Part shown: piece by piece, positions 1 through 9,118 of the stretch | Layout: the number at the start of each line of letters is the position of its first letter | Numbering within the stretch: position 1 is the stretch's first letter | Assembly (NCBI RefSeq): GCF_024199925.1 | Contig: NZ_JANADR010000001.1 | Location: forward strand, 9,818,386-9,882,385 | Direction: 5' to 3' | Source of the DNA: Bradyrhizobium sp. CCGUVB1N3 | Lineage (GTDB): Bacteria > Pseudomonadota > Alphaproteobacteria > Rhizobiales > Xanthobacteraceae | DNA: 64,000 nucleotides | Translations under genes and position numbers: made by a program | Notes under the pieces: generated by a model | What the model was told of the DNA's origin: nothing | Databases searched by the model: none | The model's input: the letters and a program-made list of their open reading frames with translations, nothing else

Positions 1-202
1 CCATGATCTTGTCGCCGTAGTTGCCGATCCGCGACTTGCCCTTGAACTGCGCTGACGGCAAGTTTGGAACGTGCCCGATCGAAAACGGTCGATAGAGGAA
101 AAACAGCTTACCGGCCGCCTTCTGCCGCCGCATGAAGTCTATCGAATTATCTACCAATTCATAGTCTATGTTTGTGCGTCGATTTAGACCATGACCCGCG
201 CT
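1..202 (-). pseudogene. sulfatase (arylsulfatase-like) remnant
   Basis: Reading the minus strand from a TGA at 203-205 to the window edge gives about 67 codons with no early start. The peptide contains FFLYRPFSIGHVPNLP, then FKGKS and GNYGDKIM. This matches the segment of type I sulfatases that lies between the core fold and the D-N-G metal-site strand. The catalytic Cys/Ser motif (C/S-x-P-x-R) should lie upstream, but a stop occurs there instead. I read it as a 5'-truncated sulfatase gene. Its 3' part continues outside the window, so a frameshifted rather than deleted gene cannot be excluded. Confidence 0.6.
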
Positions 203-267
203 TCAAAAGCTGCCTTAGGAAAAGCTCGGTTTCCATTTTTGTATCCGAGCGGCCGCCAAGGTCTCGC

Positions 268-1185
268 TCACTCCGACTTCGCGAACATCCCGACCAGGGT
301 CTCGCGCAGCCAGCGCTGCGCCGGCACGGTGTCGTTGCGCTGGTGCCAGAACAGGCTGACGATGCGCGGCGGCGCCTGGAGCGGAAGCGGCATGGCGTGA
401 AGGAACGGCGCGTGCCGCGACTGCGAGCGGAGATCACGCGGCAGCACGGCGACGAGGTCGGACTGCCGCACCACCTCGTAGGCGGCGCTGTAGTGATTGA
501 CGGTCGCGACCAGGTTGCGCGACAGCCCGCGCGAGGCGAGGAAGAGGTCGTAGGACGGCAGGGTCTTGCCGGCCAGACTCACGTCGACATGCCGGGCATT
601 GAGGAAGCTGCGCGTGCTCAGGCGCTTCTTGGCGGCTAGCGGATGGTCGCGCCGCATGAAGCAGGCATAGTCGACGGTCCAGAGCGAGCGTGAGCGAATG
701 GCGGCCGGCTGCTGCGCCTCGTTGACGTAGACGCTCAGCACGCAATCGACCCGGTTGTCCTCCAGTTGATCGGCGATCTCCAAAATCGTGTTGGGGACCG
801 TGTGGACGCGGGCCTTGGGCGCGACCTCGCCGAGATGGTTCAAGAGGTTCGGCATGACGAGCGATGCCACGTAGTCCGACATCGACAGCGCGAACTCGGT
901 CTGCGCACGGCGCGGATCGAACACCTGCTCGTCGAGCGCGCCGCGCACGCTTTCCAGGGCCTCGCCGATCGGTTGCCACAGCACGACTGCGCGCTGGGTG
1001 GGGCGGATGCCGGTGCCGGATCGCACGAACAGGGGATCGCCGAGTGCATCGCGCAGCCGCGCCAGCGCGTTGCTCACCGCGGGCTGCGTCATGACGAGCG
1101 CGTTCGCAGCGCGCGTGACGCTGCCCTCGGTCATCAAGGCTTCGAAGACTTTCAGGAGGTTGAGGTCGAGCGCGCGGAACGACAC
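268..1185 (-). CDS. LysR-family transcriptional regulator
   Basis: This is a LysR-type regulator of about 305 residues, the usual length. Residues 1-60 hold the winged helix-turn-helix (LDLNLLKVFEAL, then SVTRAANAL and QPAVSNALARL). The rest is a periplasmic-binding-like effector domain. I chose GTG at 1183-1185 because it places the HTH at the N terminus; the open frame continues upstream but overlaps the divergent promoter. The gene is transcribed away from the MFS-GAF-amidohydrolase operon, the classic arrangement for a LysR regulator and its target. The inducer is unknown. Confidence 0.9.
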   Translation of the reverse strand: MSFRALDLNLLKVFEALMTEGSVTRAANALVMTQPAVSNALARLRDALGDPLFVRSGTGIRPTQRAVVLWQPIGEALESVRGALDEQVFDPRRAQTEFALSMSDYVASLVMPNLLNHLGEVAPKARVHTVPNTILEIADQLEDNRVDCVLSVYVNEAQQPAAIRSRSLWTVDYACFMRRDHPLAAKKRLSTRSFLNARHVDVSLAGKTLPSYDLFLASRGLSRNLVATVNHYSAAYEVVRQSDLVAVLPRDLRSQSRHAPFLHAMPLPLQAPPRIVSLFWHQRNDTVPAQRWLRETLVGMFAKSE

Positions 1186-1216
1186 GGGCCAACATTCATC
1201 ACGGTGATATAGTAGA

Positions 1217-1235
1217 TCATGATTATAAATTATGA
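1217..1235. promoter_or_regulatory. candidate LysR operator
   Basis: An AT-rich dyad (TCATGATT, 3-bp centre, AATTATGA; 7 of 8 positions pair) lies between the divergent LysR and MFS genes. LysR proteins typically bind interrupted AT-rich dyads of the T-N11-A type in such gaps. The site is inferred from position and symmetry only. Confidence 0.4.
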
Positions 1236-1312
1236 CGATAATGTTACTTTGTCTATGGTTCTCTCCCGAACGACACGCGGCGTGTCGGGCCGCCGGATCG
1301 AGGGGGACTTTC

Positions 1313-2671
1313 ATGTCAATGATATCGGCGCGCATCGAGCGCCTTCCGTTCGCGCGCTTCCACACGCACCTCCTGCTGATGGGCGGGCTCGGTTACACGT
1401 TCGACGCGATGGACGCAGCGGTGCTGGCGTTCATCCTTCCGGTGCTGCGCACGGCCTGGAATCTGTCGAGCGTCGAGATCGGCGTGCTCGGCAGCAGCAC
1501 CTATATCGGCTTCCTGTTCGGTGCCCTCTGTGCCGGCACGCTAGGCGACCTGATCGGCCGCCGTGCCGTGATGATGTCGGCGCTGGCGCTCTACTGTGCC
1601 GCATCGCTCGCCAGTGCGGCGGTGGACAGCTGGCCGTCCTTCTTCGCTGCCCGCATCGTCGCCGGCATGGGCACCGGTGCGGAGAGTGCGATCATCGCGC
1701 CTTATCTCGCCGAGTTCGTGGCGCGGCGCTTTCGCGGCAGCTTTACCGGCTCGCTGGCCGGCTTCTTCTCCTTCGGCTTCGTGGCGGCGGCCTTGCTCGG
1801 CTACTTCATCGTTCCGTCCTACGACAACGGCTGGCGCATCGTGCTTGTCATCACGGCCGTGCCGGTCGTCATGCTGTTGTGGTGGCGCAGGGCGTTGCCG
1901 GAATCGCCGCGCTGGCTGGAAAGCCAGGGCAGGGAGAAGGAAGCCGAAGCCGTCCTTGACAGGATCGAGGCCACTTTCGTGCGCGAGGGCTATGCCCTGC
2001 CGCCGCCGGTGGTCGAAGCCGCCGCGCCAGCCGGAACGACGGGGACGCTGCTCGCCAATTTCGCAGCTCTTCTCGCAGGCCGCCAGGCGCGCATCACCAT
2101 CATGACCTGGATCATGTGGCTCGCGATCACCTTCAGCTATTATTCATTCTTCGTCTGGATCCCCGGCCTTCTGGTCCAGAACGGCATGAGCATCACCAAG
2201 AGCTTCTCCTACTCGCTGGCGATCTATTGCGCGCAGGTGCCCGGCTATTTCAGCGCCGCCTGGTTCAACGAGCGGATCGGCCGGCAGGCGACGATTGCGT
2301 CCTACATGCTGCTCGGCGGCGCCAGCGCGCTCGGGCTCGCCTTCGCGCAGAGCGAGCAGCAGATCATACTGGCCGGCATCTTCCTGTCCTTCTTCATGAA
2401 CGGCACCTATGCGGGCGTCTATGCCTACACAGCCGAGGTGTTCCCGACGCCGGTCAGGACCACCGGCGCCGGGCTCGCCTCCGCGATCGGCCGCATCGGC
2501 GCGATCATCTCGCCGATCCTGGTCGGCTATCTCTATCCCAATTTCGGCTTCGCCGGCGTGTTCGGAATCACCACCAGCGTGCTGCTGATCGGCGCCGTCA
2601 CGGTGGTGTTGATGGGCGTGCCGACGCGCGGCCGTTCGCTGGAAGACATTGCAACGGGCGAAGTCGCATGA
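1313..2671 (+). CDS. MFS transporter, sugar/organic-acid type
   Basis: A major facilitator superfamily permease of 452 residues with about 12 membrane segments. The cytoplasmic loop signature G-x-x-x-D-x-x-G-R-R (GTLGDLIGRR) follows the second segment, and PESPRWL follows the sixth, as in the sugar-porter/NiaP branch. ATG at 1313 is preceded by AGGGGGAC. The stop overlaps the next start (ATGA), so it is the first gene of an operon with the GAF protein and an amidohydrolase. It probably imports the compound that the amidohydrolase acts on. The substrate cannot be read from the sequence. Confidence 0.92.
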   Translation: MSMISARIERLPFARFHTHLLLMGGLGYTFDAMDAAVLAFILPVLRTAWNLSSVEIGVLGSSTYIGFLFGALCAGTLGDLIGRRAVMMSALALYCAASLASAAVDSWPSFFAARIVAGMGTGAESAIIAPYLAEFVARRFRGSFTGSLAGFFSFGFVAAALLGYFIVPSYDNGWRIVLVITAVPVVMLLWWRRALPESPRWLESQGREKEAEAVLDRIEATFVREGYALPPPVVEAAAPAGTTGTLLANFAALLAGRQARITIMTWIMWLAITFSYYSFFVWIPGLLVQNGMSITKSFSYSLAIYCAQVPGYFSAAWFNERIGRQATIASYMLLGGASALGLAFAQSEQQIILAGIFLSFFMNGTYAGVYAYTAEVFPTPVRTTGAGLASAIGRIGAIISPILVGYLYPNFGFAGVFGITTSVLLIGAVTVVLMGVPTRGRSLEDIATGEVA

Positions 2672-3165
2672 CGCGGACGAAACGCCATGCCGATCCGCTA
2701 CTCTGCACCGTGGCGGCCGCGCAGGGCAGTGCGGATCAGCCGGATGCACTGTATGCGGCGCTGGATGAAGCCTTGAAGTCGGCGATCGGGCACAAGCTGT
2801 TCACGATCCTGACCTATGACGAGGTCACGGGGGAAGCGGCGCGGGTTTATTCCAATCTGCCCGGCCCGTATCCCACGGGCGGACGCAAGCGCCTTGCACC
2901 CGGACCTTGGACAGAGGCGGTGCTCGACCGCGGCGAGGCCTATATCGGCCGCACGCAGGACGATCTGCGCACCGTGTTTCCTGACCATGAGCTGATTGCT
3001 TCGCTCGGCTGCGCCAGCGTGCTCAACATGCCCGTGCGCTGGCGCGGGCGCACGCTAGGCTCGCTCAACCTGCTGCACGAGGCGTGCTGGTACGGCGAGG
3101 ACGACGTGCGCGCGTGTCTCCCGTTCGCCCAACTCGCACTGCCCGCGTTACTCACACCGTCCTGA
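2668..3165 (+). CDS. GAF-domain protein
   Basis: A 165-residue protein consisting of essentially one GAF domain, a small-molecule binding fold. Recognisable pieces are LFTILTYDEVTGEAARVYSN, the GPWTEAVLDRGEAY segment, and the late strands SVLNMPVRWRGRTLGSLNLLH. It has no output domain. Its ATG overlaps the MFS stop, so the two are translationally coupled. GAF-only proteins of this type often occur in catabolic operons and may sense or bind the substrate; that role is inferred here. Confidence 0.8.
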   Translation: MTRTKRHADPLLCTVAAAQGSADQPDALYAALDEALKSAIGHKLFTILTYDEVTGEAARVYSNLPGPYPTGGRKRLAPGPWTEAVLDRGEAYIGRTQDDLRTVFPDHELIASLGCASVLNMPVRWRGRTLGSLNLLHEACWYGEDDVRACLPFAQLALPALLTPS

Positions 3166-3182
3166 TCGGACAGGAAACCGTC

Positions 3183-4430
3183 ATGCCCAGCATCCTCCTC
3201 AAGAATGCCGCTCTGCTCGATCCGCTCAAGCCGGATTTGCTGGAGGGATATCACGTGCTGGTCGAGGACAGCCTGATCAAGGAAGTCTCGGACCGGCCGC
3301 TATCGGCCTCCGCAGACCGTATCATCGATCTGAAGGGCAAGACGCTGACGCCCGGCCTGATCGACCTGCACGTGCACGCGATCGCGGTCGAGCTCAACCT
3401 CGCGCAGCAGGTCCACATGGCGAACGTGCTGGTGACGCTGCGCTCGACGCTGCTGCTGCGCGGCATGCTGCGGCGTGGCTTTACGACGGTGCGCGATGCC
3501 GGCGGCGCCGGCCACGCGTTGAAGCAGGCGATCGAGACCGGGCTGACCGATGGTCCGCGGCTGTTCGTTTCCGGTCGCGCGCTCAGCCAGACCGGCGGGC
3601 ACGGCGACATGCGAGCGCGCTCGGATTACCTCGCCAGCGATGCACCCTGTCCCTGCTGCGTGCGCGTCGGTGCGCTGGCGCGCGTCGCCGATGGTGTCGA
3701 TGGCGTGCGCAAGGCGGCGCGCGAGGAGCTCCAGATGGGCGCCGATCAGATCAAGATCATGGCGTCCGGCGGCGTGGCCTCGCCGACCGATCCAGTCGGT
3801 GCCTTCGGCTACTCCGAGGATGAGATCCGTGCCATCGTCGAGGAGGCGCGGGGCAGGCAGACCTATGTGCTCGCCCATGCCTACACCGCCGCCGCGATCG
3901 AGCGCGCGGTTCGCTGCGGCGTGCGCACCATCGAGCATGGCAATCTCGTGGATGAGCCGACCGCGCGGTTGATGGCCGAGAAAGGGGCCTATGTCGTTCC
4001 GACGCTCGTCACCTACGAGGCTTTGGCCAATGAGGGGGCGCAGTACGGCCTGCCGCCCGAGAGCGTCGCCAAGATCGCCGACGTGCGCGACGCCGGTCTG
4101 CGTTCGCTCGAGATCTATCGCAAGGCTGGCGTGAAGATGGGTTTTGGCAGCGACCTGCTTGGACCGTCGCAGCGCCTCCAGAGCGACGAATTCCGCATCC
4201 GCGCCGAAATTCTCGGGCCTCGTGAGGTGATCGTCAGTGCGACCGTGATCGGCGCCGAGGTGCTCGGCATGGAAGGCAAGCTTGGCCGGATCGTGCCTGA
4301 GGCTTTCGCGGACCTGCTGGTGGTCGAGGGCAATCCCTTGCGCGATGTCGCCTGCCTGCTCGGCCAGGGCGAGCACATTCCGCTGGTGATGAAGGCGGGC
4401 AAGATCCAGGTCGACAGGCTGGGCGCGTAG
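3183..4430 (+). CDS. metal-dependent amidohydrolase
   Basis: A 415-residue enzyme of the amidohydrolase superfamily, in the imidazolonepropionase-like/prolidase branch. Metal ligands are visible: HVH (His63, His65), a probable carboxylated Lys191 in QIKIMASGG, His232 in LAHAYT, His252 in IEHGN and Asp324 in GSD. Such enzymes hydrolyse dipeptides, carbamates or N-acyl compounds. It is the last gene of the MFS-GAF operon, 17 bp after the GAF stop, so a transported amide-like substrate is likely. The exact substrate cannot be inferred. Confidence 0.9.
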   Translation: MPSILLKNAALLDPLKPDLLEGYHVLVEDSLIKEVSDRPLSASADRIIDLKGKTLTPGLIDLHVHAIAVELNLAQQVHMANVLVTLRSTLLLRGMLRRGFTTVRDAGGAGHALKQAIETGLTDGPRLFVSGRALSQTGGHGDMRARSDYLASDAPCPCCVRVGALARVADGVDGVRKAAREELQMGADQIKIMASGGVASPTDPVGAFGYSEDEIRAIVEEARGRQTYVLAHAYTAAAIERAVRCGVRTIEHGNLVDEPTARLMAEKGAYVVPTLVTYEALANEGAQYGLPPESVAKIADVRDAGLRSLEIYRKAGVKMGFGSDLLGPSQRLQSDEFRIRAEILGPREVIVSATVIGAEVLGMEGKLGRIVPEAFADLLVVEGNPLRDVACLLGQGEHIPLVMKAGKIQVDRLGA

Positions 4431-4454
4431 CTGCGGCTGGCGCTGTAGCTCGCA

Positions 4455-4700
4455 TCAAGGCACGAATTTTTCCGTCATGGCTTCGGGGGCGCGCGCCTGG
4501 AGAACGCGACGCTTCAGCTGCTTCAGCTCCTTGATTTCGGCGACGATGGCCTCGACGGCCCGCTTCTGCTGCTGGCGCAGGGTGCGCTGGTCCTTGACTG
4601 GAAGGGGCCTCTTGCCCTTCGACGTCTGGATCACCTCGCGTGCGAGCTTCCGCAGCGTGTCGAGCTCCGCCTTGATCGCGTTCTTTCCTGCTGTCGTCAT
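4455..4700 (-). CDS. small coiled-coil hypothetical protein
   Basis: An 81-residue, strongly basic, mostly helical protein with Lys/Arg-rich stretches (EIKELKQLKRRVLQ). ATG at 4700 is preceded by GAGCACGGAG at good spacing. I recognise no domain. It sits between an amidohydrolase and a helicase gene and appears to be its own short unit. Confidence 0.6.
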   Translation of the reverse strand: MTTAGKNAIKAELDTLRKLAREVIQTSKGKRPLPVKDQRTLRQQQKRAVEAIVAEIKELKQLKRRVLQARAPEAMTEKFVP

Positions 4701-4747
4701 CTCCGTGCTCCCTTAGAACTCGAGAGGCATCCTGCGCGTCGCTGGCA

Positions 4748-6811
4748 TTAGCGCCACATGCCCCGCATCCTGGCTCCGATATCGATCTTCGGCCCCTGCG
4801 CCGCGGTCCGCGCCGTGCCGGCTTGCGCCTTCGGCCAGGTCGTCCGCTCGAACAGCGGCACGAGCGATTCCGGAATGAAGCGCGTGCGCGAGGCGTAGAC
4901 GTGGCGATCGCCTGAGGCGGCCTGGCCGTGGGTGAAGAAACGCTGCGGCACGACCAAATGCAAGTCGTCCTTGGCGCGGGTCATCGCGACGTAGAGCAGG
5001 CGGCGCTCCTCCTCCAGCTCAGCGCTCGTGCCGGCGCCGAGATCGGACGGCATGCAGCCGTCGACAACGTTGAGCAGGAACACCGACTTCCACTCCTGGC
5101 CCTTGGCGGAGTGGATGGTGGACAGGATCAGATAGTCCTCGTCGAGCAGGGGAACGCCGGCCTGGTCGGACGTCGCATCCGGCGGATCGAGCGTAAGCTC
5201 GGTGAGGAATTTTTCGCGCGAGACATAGCCGCTCGCGATCTGCTCGAGCTGCACGAGATCGGCGCGGCGCGTCTCGGCGTCTTCATGGATGCGGTCGAGA
5301 TGCGGCCCGTACCAGAGGCGTGCGCGCTCGAGGTCGGCCGGCCATTCGGAATAGCTCAGGTTTTCGACCGTGCGGATGAAGCCGGTCCAGTCGTCGCCGG
5401 TGCGCGGCGGCGCGGGAAGCTTGCAGAGCGCGGCAAGCGGCGAGGGGCTCTCCGCCATGTGGTCGAGCACGCGCTGCGCGGTTGCAGGTCCGACCCCTGG
5501 CAACAGATGCAGGATGCGAAAGCCCGCGACGCGGTCGCGCGGGTTCTCGATGAAGCGCAGCAGCGCCAGCATGTCCTTGACGTGGGCAGCGTCGAGGAAT
5601 TTCAGCCCGCCGAACTTGACGAAGGGGATGTTGCGGCGGGTCAATTCGATTTCCAGCGGGCCGGAGTGCGAGGAGGTGCGGAACAGCACTGCCTGATGCT
5701 TGAGCAGCGAGCCCTGCTCGCGATTGGCCAGGATCTGCTCGACGATGTAGCGCGCCTGCTCGGCCTCGTCGCGCACCGCGACGAGCTGCGGCTTGTGCGA
5801 GGAGGTACGGTCGGTCCAGAGGTTCTTGGTGAAGCGCTCGCGTGCAAGGCCGATCACGCCATTGGCGGCCGCCAGCACGGCTTGCGTCGAGCGGTAGTTG
5901 CGGTCGAGCGTGATGATCTCGGCCCGCGGCGAAAAGCTTTGCGGGAATTCGAGGATGTTGCGCACGGTGGCGGCGCGGAAGGAGTAGATCGACTGCGCAT
6001 CGTCGCCGACCACGGTGAGGCCGCGGCCTTCCGGCTTCAGCGCCAGCAGGATGGTGGATTGCAGGCGGTTGGTGTCCTGATATTCGTCGACCAGCACGTG
6101 ATCGAAGCGGCCGCCGATCTCCTCGGCGATGCCTGCATCGCTCATCATCTGCGCCCAGTAGAGCAGGAGGTCGTCATAGTCGAGCACGTGCTGCGCCTGC
6201 TTGGCCTCGACATAGGCCGCAAACAGCCGCTTCAGCTCGGAAGCCCAGCCCGCGCACCAGGGATAATGCTGGCCGAGCACCTTCTCGATTTCCATCTCGG
6301 CATTGACGCAGCGGGAGTAGATCGACAGGCAGGTGCCCTTGGCAGGAAAGCGGTTTTCGGTCCGCGACAATCCGCAGTCATGCCGCACGAGGTTCATCAG
6401 GTCTGCGGAATCCTCGCGGTCGTGGATGGTGAAGGCGGGATCGACGCCGATCCGCTCGGCATATTCGCGCAGGAGCCGCGCGCCGATGCCGTGGAAGGTC
6501 CCGGCCCAGCTCAAGGCGTCGCGCATGATCGCGGCGTTGTTCTCGCCCAGCACCTTTCTGGCGATGCGTTCCACACGGGCCGCCATCTCGGCGGCCGCGC
6601 GGCGCGAAAACGTCATCAGCAGGATCCGGCGCGGGTCGGCGCCCGCGACGATCAGATGCGCGACCCTATGGGCGAGCGTGTTGGTCTTGCCGGAGCCGGC
6701 TCCGGCAATGACGAGGAGGGGGCCGCCGACAGTGCTGCCATCAGCCACGCCATGCTCGACGGCGCGGCGCTGCTCGGCATTCAGCGTGTTCAGATATGTT
6801 GCAGCCGCCAC
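4748..6811 (-). CDS. UvrD/Rep-type superfamily 1 ATP-dependent DNA helicase
   Basis: An SF1A helicase of about 687 residues. The Q-motif region LNAEQRRAV is followed by Walker A GAGSGKTNTLAHRV, motif II VDEYQDTN, motif III GDDAQSIYSFR, motif IV-like LDRNYRS, motif V STIHSAKGQEWKSVF and motif VI LLYVAMTRAKDDLHL. It unwinds DNA 3' to 5' in repair or restart. The GTG at 6811 is preceded by CGAGGCG and puts the Q motif near the N terminus. It belongs to the UvrD/PcrA-like group common as a second copy in rhizobia, rather than being the main uvrD. Confidence 0.9.
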   Translation of the reverse strand: MAAATYLNTLNAEQRRAVEHGVADGSTVGGPLLVIAGAGSGKTNTLAHRVAHLIVAGADPRRILLMTFSRRAAAEMAARVERIARKVLGENNAAIMRDALSWAGTFHGIGARLLREYAERIGVDPAFTIHDREDSADLMNLVRHDCGLSRTENRFPAKGTCLSIYSRCVNAEMEIEKVLGQHYPWCAGWASELKRLFAAYVEAKQAQHVLDYDDLLLYWAQMMSDAGIAEEIGGRFDHVLVDEYQDTNRLQSTILLALKPEGRGLTVVGDDAQSIYSFRAATVRNILEFPQSFSPRAEIITLDRNYRSTQAVLAAANGVIGLARERFTKNLWTDRTSSHKPQLVAVRDEAEQARYIVEQILANREQGSLLKHQAVLFRTSSHSGPLEIELTRRNIPFVKFGGLKFLDAAHVKDMLALLRFIENPRDRVAGFRILHLLPGVGPATAQRVLDHMAESPSPLAALCKLPAPPRTGDDWTGFIRTVENLSYSEWPADLERARLWYGPHLDRIHEDAETRRADLVQLEQIASGYVSREKFLTELTLDPPDATSDQAGVPLLDEDYLILSTIHSAKGQEWKSVFLLNVVDGCMPSDLGAGTSAELEEERRLLYVAMTRAKDDLHLVVPQRFFTHGQAASGDRHVYASRTRFIPESLVPLFERTTWPKAQAGTARTAAQGPKIDIGARMRGMWR

Positions 6812-6940
6812 GAATCGCCTCGGTGAATGCCGCAGATTCCGCGATCCGGCCGCGATCCGCAATGCGGCTGGACGGGGCGCGCTTTAGGATTTAGGGGACA
6901 GGACGGGGCTTAAGGTTCCAGCCCCGAGAGGGGTGCGCAG

Positions 6941-7543
6941 ATGACCGACGTCACGACCGACCTCAGGAACGACCAGTTCGAGATGCGTCGGCTGGAATCA
7001 CTGAGCAACACCATTTTCGGCGTGGCGATGACGCTGCTCGCCAACGACCTGCCCAAGGCCGGCGAGTTCAAGGCGATGCCGACCTGGCACGATCTCGGCC
7101 AGCTCTATTCCGGCCGTCTGGGCGGCCTGATCCTCAGCTTCATCATCGCGGGCGTGTTCTGGATCAGCCATCACCGCCGGCTTGCGCGCCAGCCGGAGGC
7201 CGGCCGCGATGTCGTGCTGCTCAATCTCGTCTTCCTGCTGTCGATCATCCTGCTGCCGGTGACCAACGGGCTCTACTCCAATTACGCCATGAGCAGCGCG
7301 GTCGCCGTGATCTACGGGCTGCACCTGACCGCCATCGCCGGGTTCAATGCCTGGCTGTGGTGGCTGGTGCTGGGCGGCTGGCGTCATGAATTCGTCGCGG
7401 CGCTGTTTCCGATGCTGGTGTTCCTGCCGGGCACGGCTGTGGCGACGGTCGCGCCACAATACGCGTCCTTTGTGTGGTTCCTGGCCTTTGGTGCGCTCCT
7501 GATCCGCCGGCTCGCCAGCACGCCGCCGGCCGGCGATGCCTAG
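6941..7543 (+). CDS. TMEM175/DUF1211-family membrane protein
   Basis: A 200-residue integral membrane protein with about six hydrophobic segments. The N terminus RRLESLSNTIFGVAMTLLANDLP corresponds to the TMEM175 signature R-x-x-x-F-S-D in the pore-lining first helix. Here it reads RLESLSN, so the Phe and Asp are changed. Bacterial members form tetrameric potassium-permeable channels. The altered filter motif makes selectivity uncertain. The second helix region also matches (FIIAGVFWISHHR). Confidence 0.8.
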   Translation: MTDVTTDLRNDQFEMRRLESLSNTIFGVAMTLLANDLPKAGEFKAMPTWHDLGQLYSGRLGGLILSFIIAGVFWISHHRRLARQPEAGRDVVLLNLVFLLSIILLPVTNGLYSNYAMSSAVAVIYGLHLTAIAGFNAWLWWLVLGGWRHEFVAALFPMLVFLPGTAVATVAPQYASFVWFLAFGALLIRRLASTPPAGDA

Positions 7544-7559
7544 GTCGCGGTGTGCTGGC

Positions 7560-7946
7560 TCAAGTCTCCGTCGCTGTCGCGCCAAACCCATCGGCCGGCA
7601 GGAAGAGCTTGATGGGGCGGATTTCGTAGACCGCGCCCGGATTGGCCTTGCGCAGCTCCCGCGCGGCGGCGATTGCGCCTGCCTCGTCCGAAAACTCCAT
7701 GATGTAGAAGCCGAGGAGCTGCTCCTTGGTTTCGGCAAAGGGCCCGTCGAGCACCACGCCCGTGCCGGGCCCGCGCAGCGTACGCGCTTTCCTGGTCTCG
7801 TCGAGCCGGGCCGCCGGCCCGAAATGTCCCTTGGCTTTCAAGGGGGCTTGGACCGCGCGAAGCCCCGTCATGACGGCGGCGTCCTCGTCCTTCGTCCAGG
7901 ACATGACTTCGCGTTCCACGTGATAGGCCAGGATGGCGTAGAGCAT
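7560..7946 (-). CDS. YCII-family (YciI-like) protein
   Basis: A 128-residue YCII-domain protein: MLYAILAYHVE, then a KAKGHFGPAARL helix, GPFAETKEQLLGFYIMEFSD and the closing strand EIRPI. These proteins have a dimeric ferredoxin-like fold and in Hyphomicrobiales often sit near ECF sigma factors, none of which is seen here. ATG at 7946 follows GAGGTGACG; the frame extends upstream without support. Confidence 0.85.
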   Translation of the reverse strand: MLYAILAYHVEREVMSWTKDEDAAVMTGLRAVQAPLKAKGHFGPAARLDETRKARTLRGPGTGVVLDGPFAETKEQLLGFYIMEFSDEAGAIAAARELRKANPGAVYEIRPIKLFLPADGFGATATET

Positions 7947-8163
7947 CGTCACCTCGCTTGTCTTGTCGCTTGTCTTGCGCCTTCGTCGGTTCAAGGACGT
8001 ATGACGTCCGCCGAATCCGACAATCGCCGATCAGGAAATATTGCGTGATCGACAACGAAACCGTCCTGAAACCCGATTGTCCGGCCTCGCCTTGAACGAA
8101 GGTTCCCGCGATCGCGACTGATGGCGACGAAGAACACGACAGGCAGCAGCGGCGGAGGCGGCA

Positions 8164-8343
8164 ATGTCAGCTCGGACCATCAAGATCATCAGCGATGCGC
8201 GGCGCGCGGCGCCGTCAGAACCGGCCGATCTTCACGACGATGCCGGCCACCATCGCTACTACGGCAGCTCGATCCTGAACGGCGGCGAGCCGATCGTCGA
8301 GAGCCGACGGGGAAAACGGCCGCGCAACGTCTGCGGTTTCTAG
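8164..8343 (+). CDS. small hypothetical protein
   Basis: A 59-codon frame preceded by a GGAGG-type sequence. The product begins MSARTIKIIS, is rich in His/Tyr in the middle (DDAGHHRYYGSS) and ends with a basic stretch. Composition looks protein-like rather than random, but I recognise no family. Longer overlapping frames here look like noise. Confidence 0.45.
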   Translation: MSARTIKIISDARRAAPSEPADLHDDAGHHRYYGSSILNGGEPIVESRRGKRPRNVCGF

Positions 8344-8401
8344 CTGATTGCGGCAGCCGCCGTGCACGAACGGTATCGCGTGCTTTGAGTGTCCTCGGCG
8401 G

Positions 8402-9118
8402 TCAGGACTCGCTCAGCACCTGCTTGACGAGCTGCTCGCGCAATCTGGCGAGCTCGCCGCTTGCGGTCATCTCCTCGATCACCTTTCCGACCTTCGGCAC
8501 GAGGTCGCGGTGGCGTTCGTGCAGATAGTGATAGATGTCGATACGCGCGAGCGGCGGCGACAGCGGATAAACCCGTGCCTGCAGATTGAGCTTGCGCACG
8601 GCGACGAGGCCGCTGAACAGATCGGTGACGATCACGTCGAAGCGGTCGGCGTCCAGCATCTGGATCAGGCTCTCCAAGTTCGTGGTCGCGGTGACGCGGC
8701 CAAATCCACGCGTGCCGTTCTCCGAGGAGCCGACGCCGCGCACGATGCCGACGCTGAAGTCCTTGATCGAATCCCAGCCGGCGACGTCAAAATGAAGCTT
8801 GGTCGCGAAGACCGCTGGCTCGATGTAGTTGATCGCGGGCGTGACGCGGACCAGCGTCGGGTAGTCGTTGGACAGCGTGCCAATGCGCTGGATCTCGCCA
8901 TCGAGCTCGCCTGCGCTCGAGAGCGCGAGCGCCCGCTTGCCGGGAACGTCCTCGAATTCGAGCTTGATGTTCAGACGCGCATAGACCACGCGCAACATCT
9001 CGCCGCCGACATACTGGTCGGGGATGTTGGCGATCCGCGCCAGCCGGATGACCGACTGTGCCTGCGACGGCTGGACGAACAGCAGCAGCAGCGCGCCTAC
9101 AAGACCTATTCGCCACAT
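8402..9118 (-). CDS. periplasmic substrate-binding protein (SBP_bac_3-like)
   Basis: A 238-residue protein with a clear Sec signal peptide (MWRIGLVGALLLLFVQPSQAQ, cut near residue 20) and an amino-acid-type solute-binding fold. GEMLRVVYARL, the ALALSSAGELDGEIQRIG lobe and DRFDVIVTDLFSG are typical of extracellular solute-binding family 3. No permease or ATPase gene adjoins it, so it is an orphan binding protein, perhaps a sensor input for the nearby kinase. That link is only positional. Confidence 0.8.
   Translation of the reverse strand: MWRIGLVGALLLLFVQPSQAQSVIRLARIANIPDQYVGGEMLRVVYARLNIKLEFEDVPGKRALALSSAGELDGEIQRIGTLSNDYPTLVRVTPAINYIEPAVFATKLHFDVAGWDSIKDFSVGIVRGVGSSENGTRGFGRVTATTNLESLIQMLDADRFDVIVTDLFSGLVAVRKLNLQARVYPLSPPLARIDIYHYLHERHRDLVPKVGKVIEEMTASGELARLREQLVKQVLSES

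Noticed and set aside
4928..6826. 632-codon plus-strand frame opposite the UvrD gene
   Set aside because: Shadow of a GC-rich gene: no domain, composition typical of antisense frames, and the opposite strand has all helicase motifs.
8121..8528. 135-codon plus-strand frame
   Set aside because: It overlaps the 3' end of the binding-protein gene and has no domain; a 59-codon frame within the same stretch is more protein-like.
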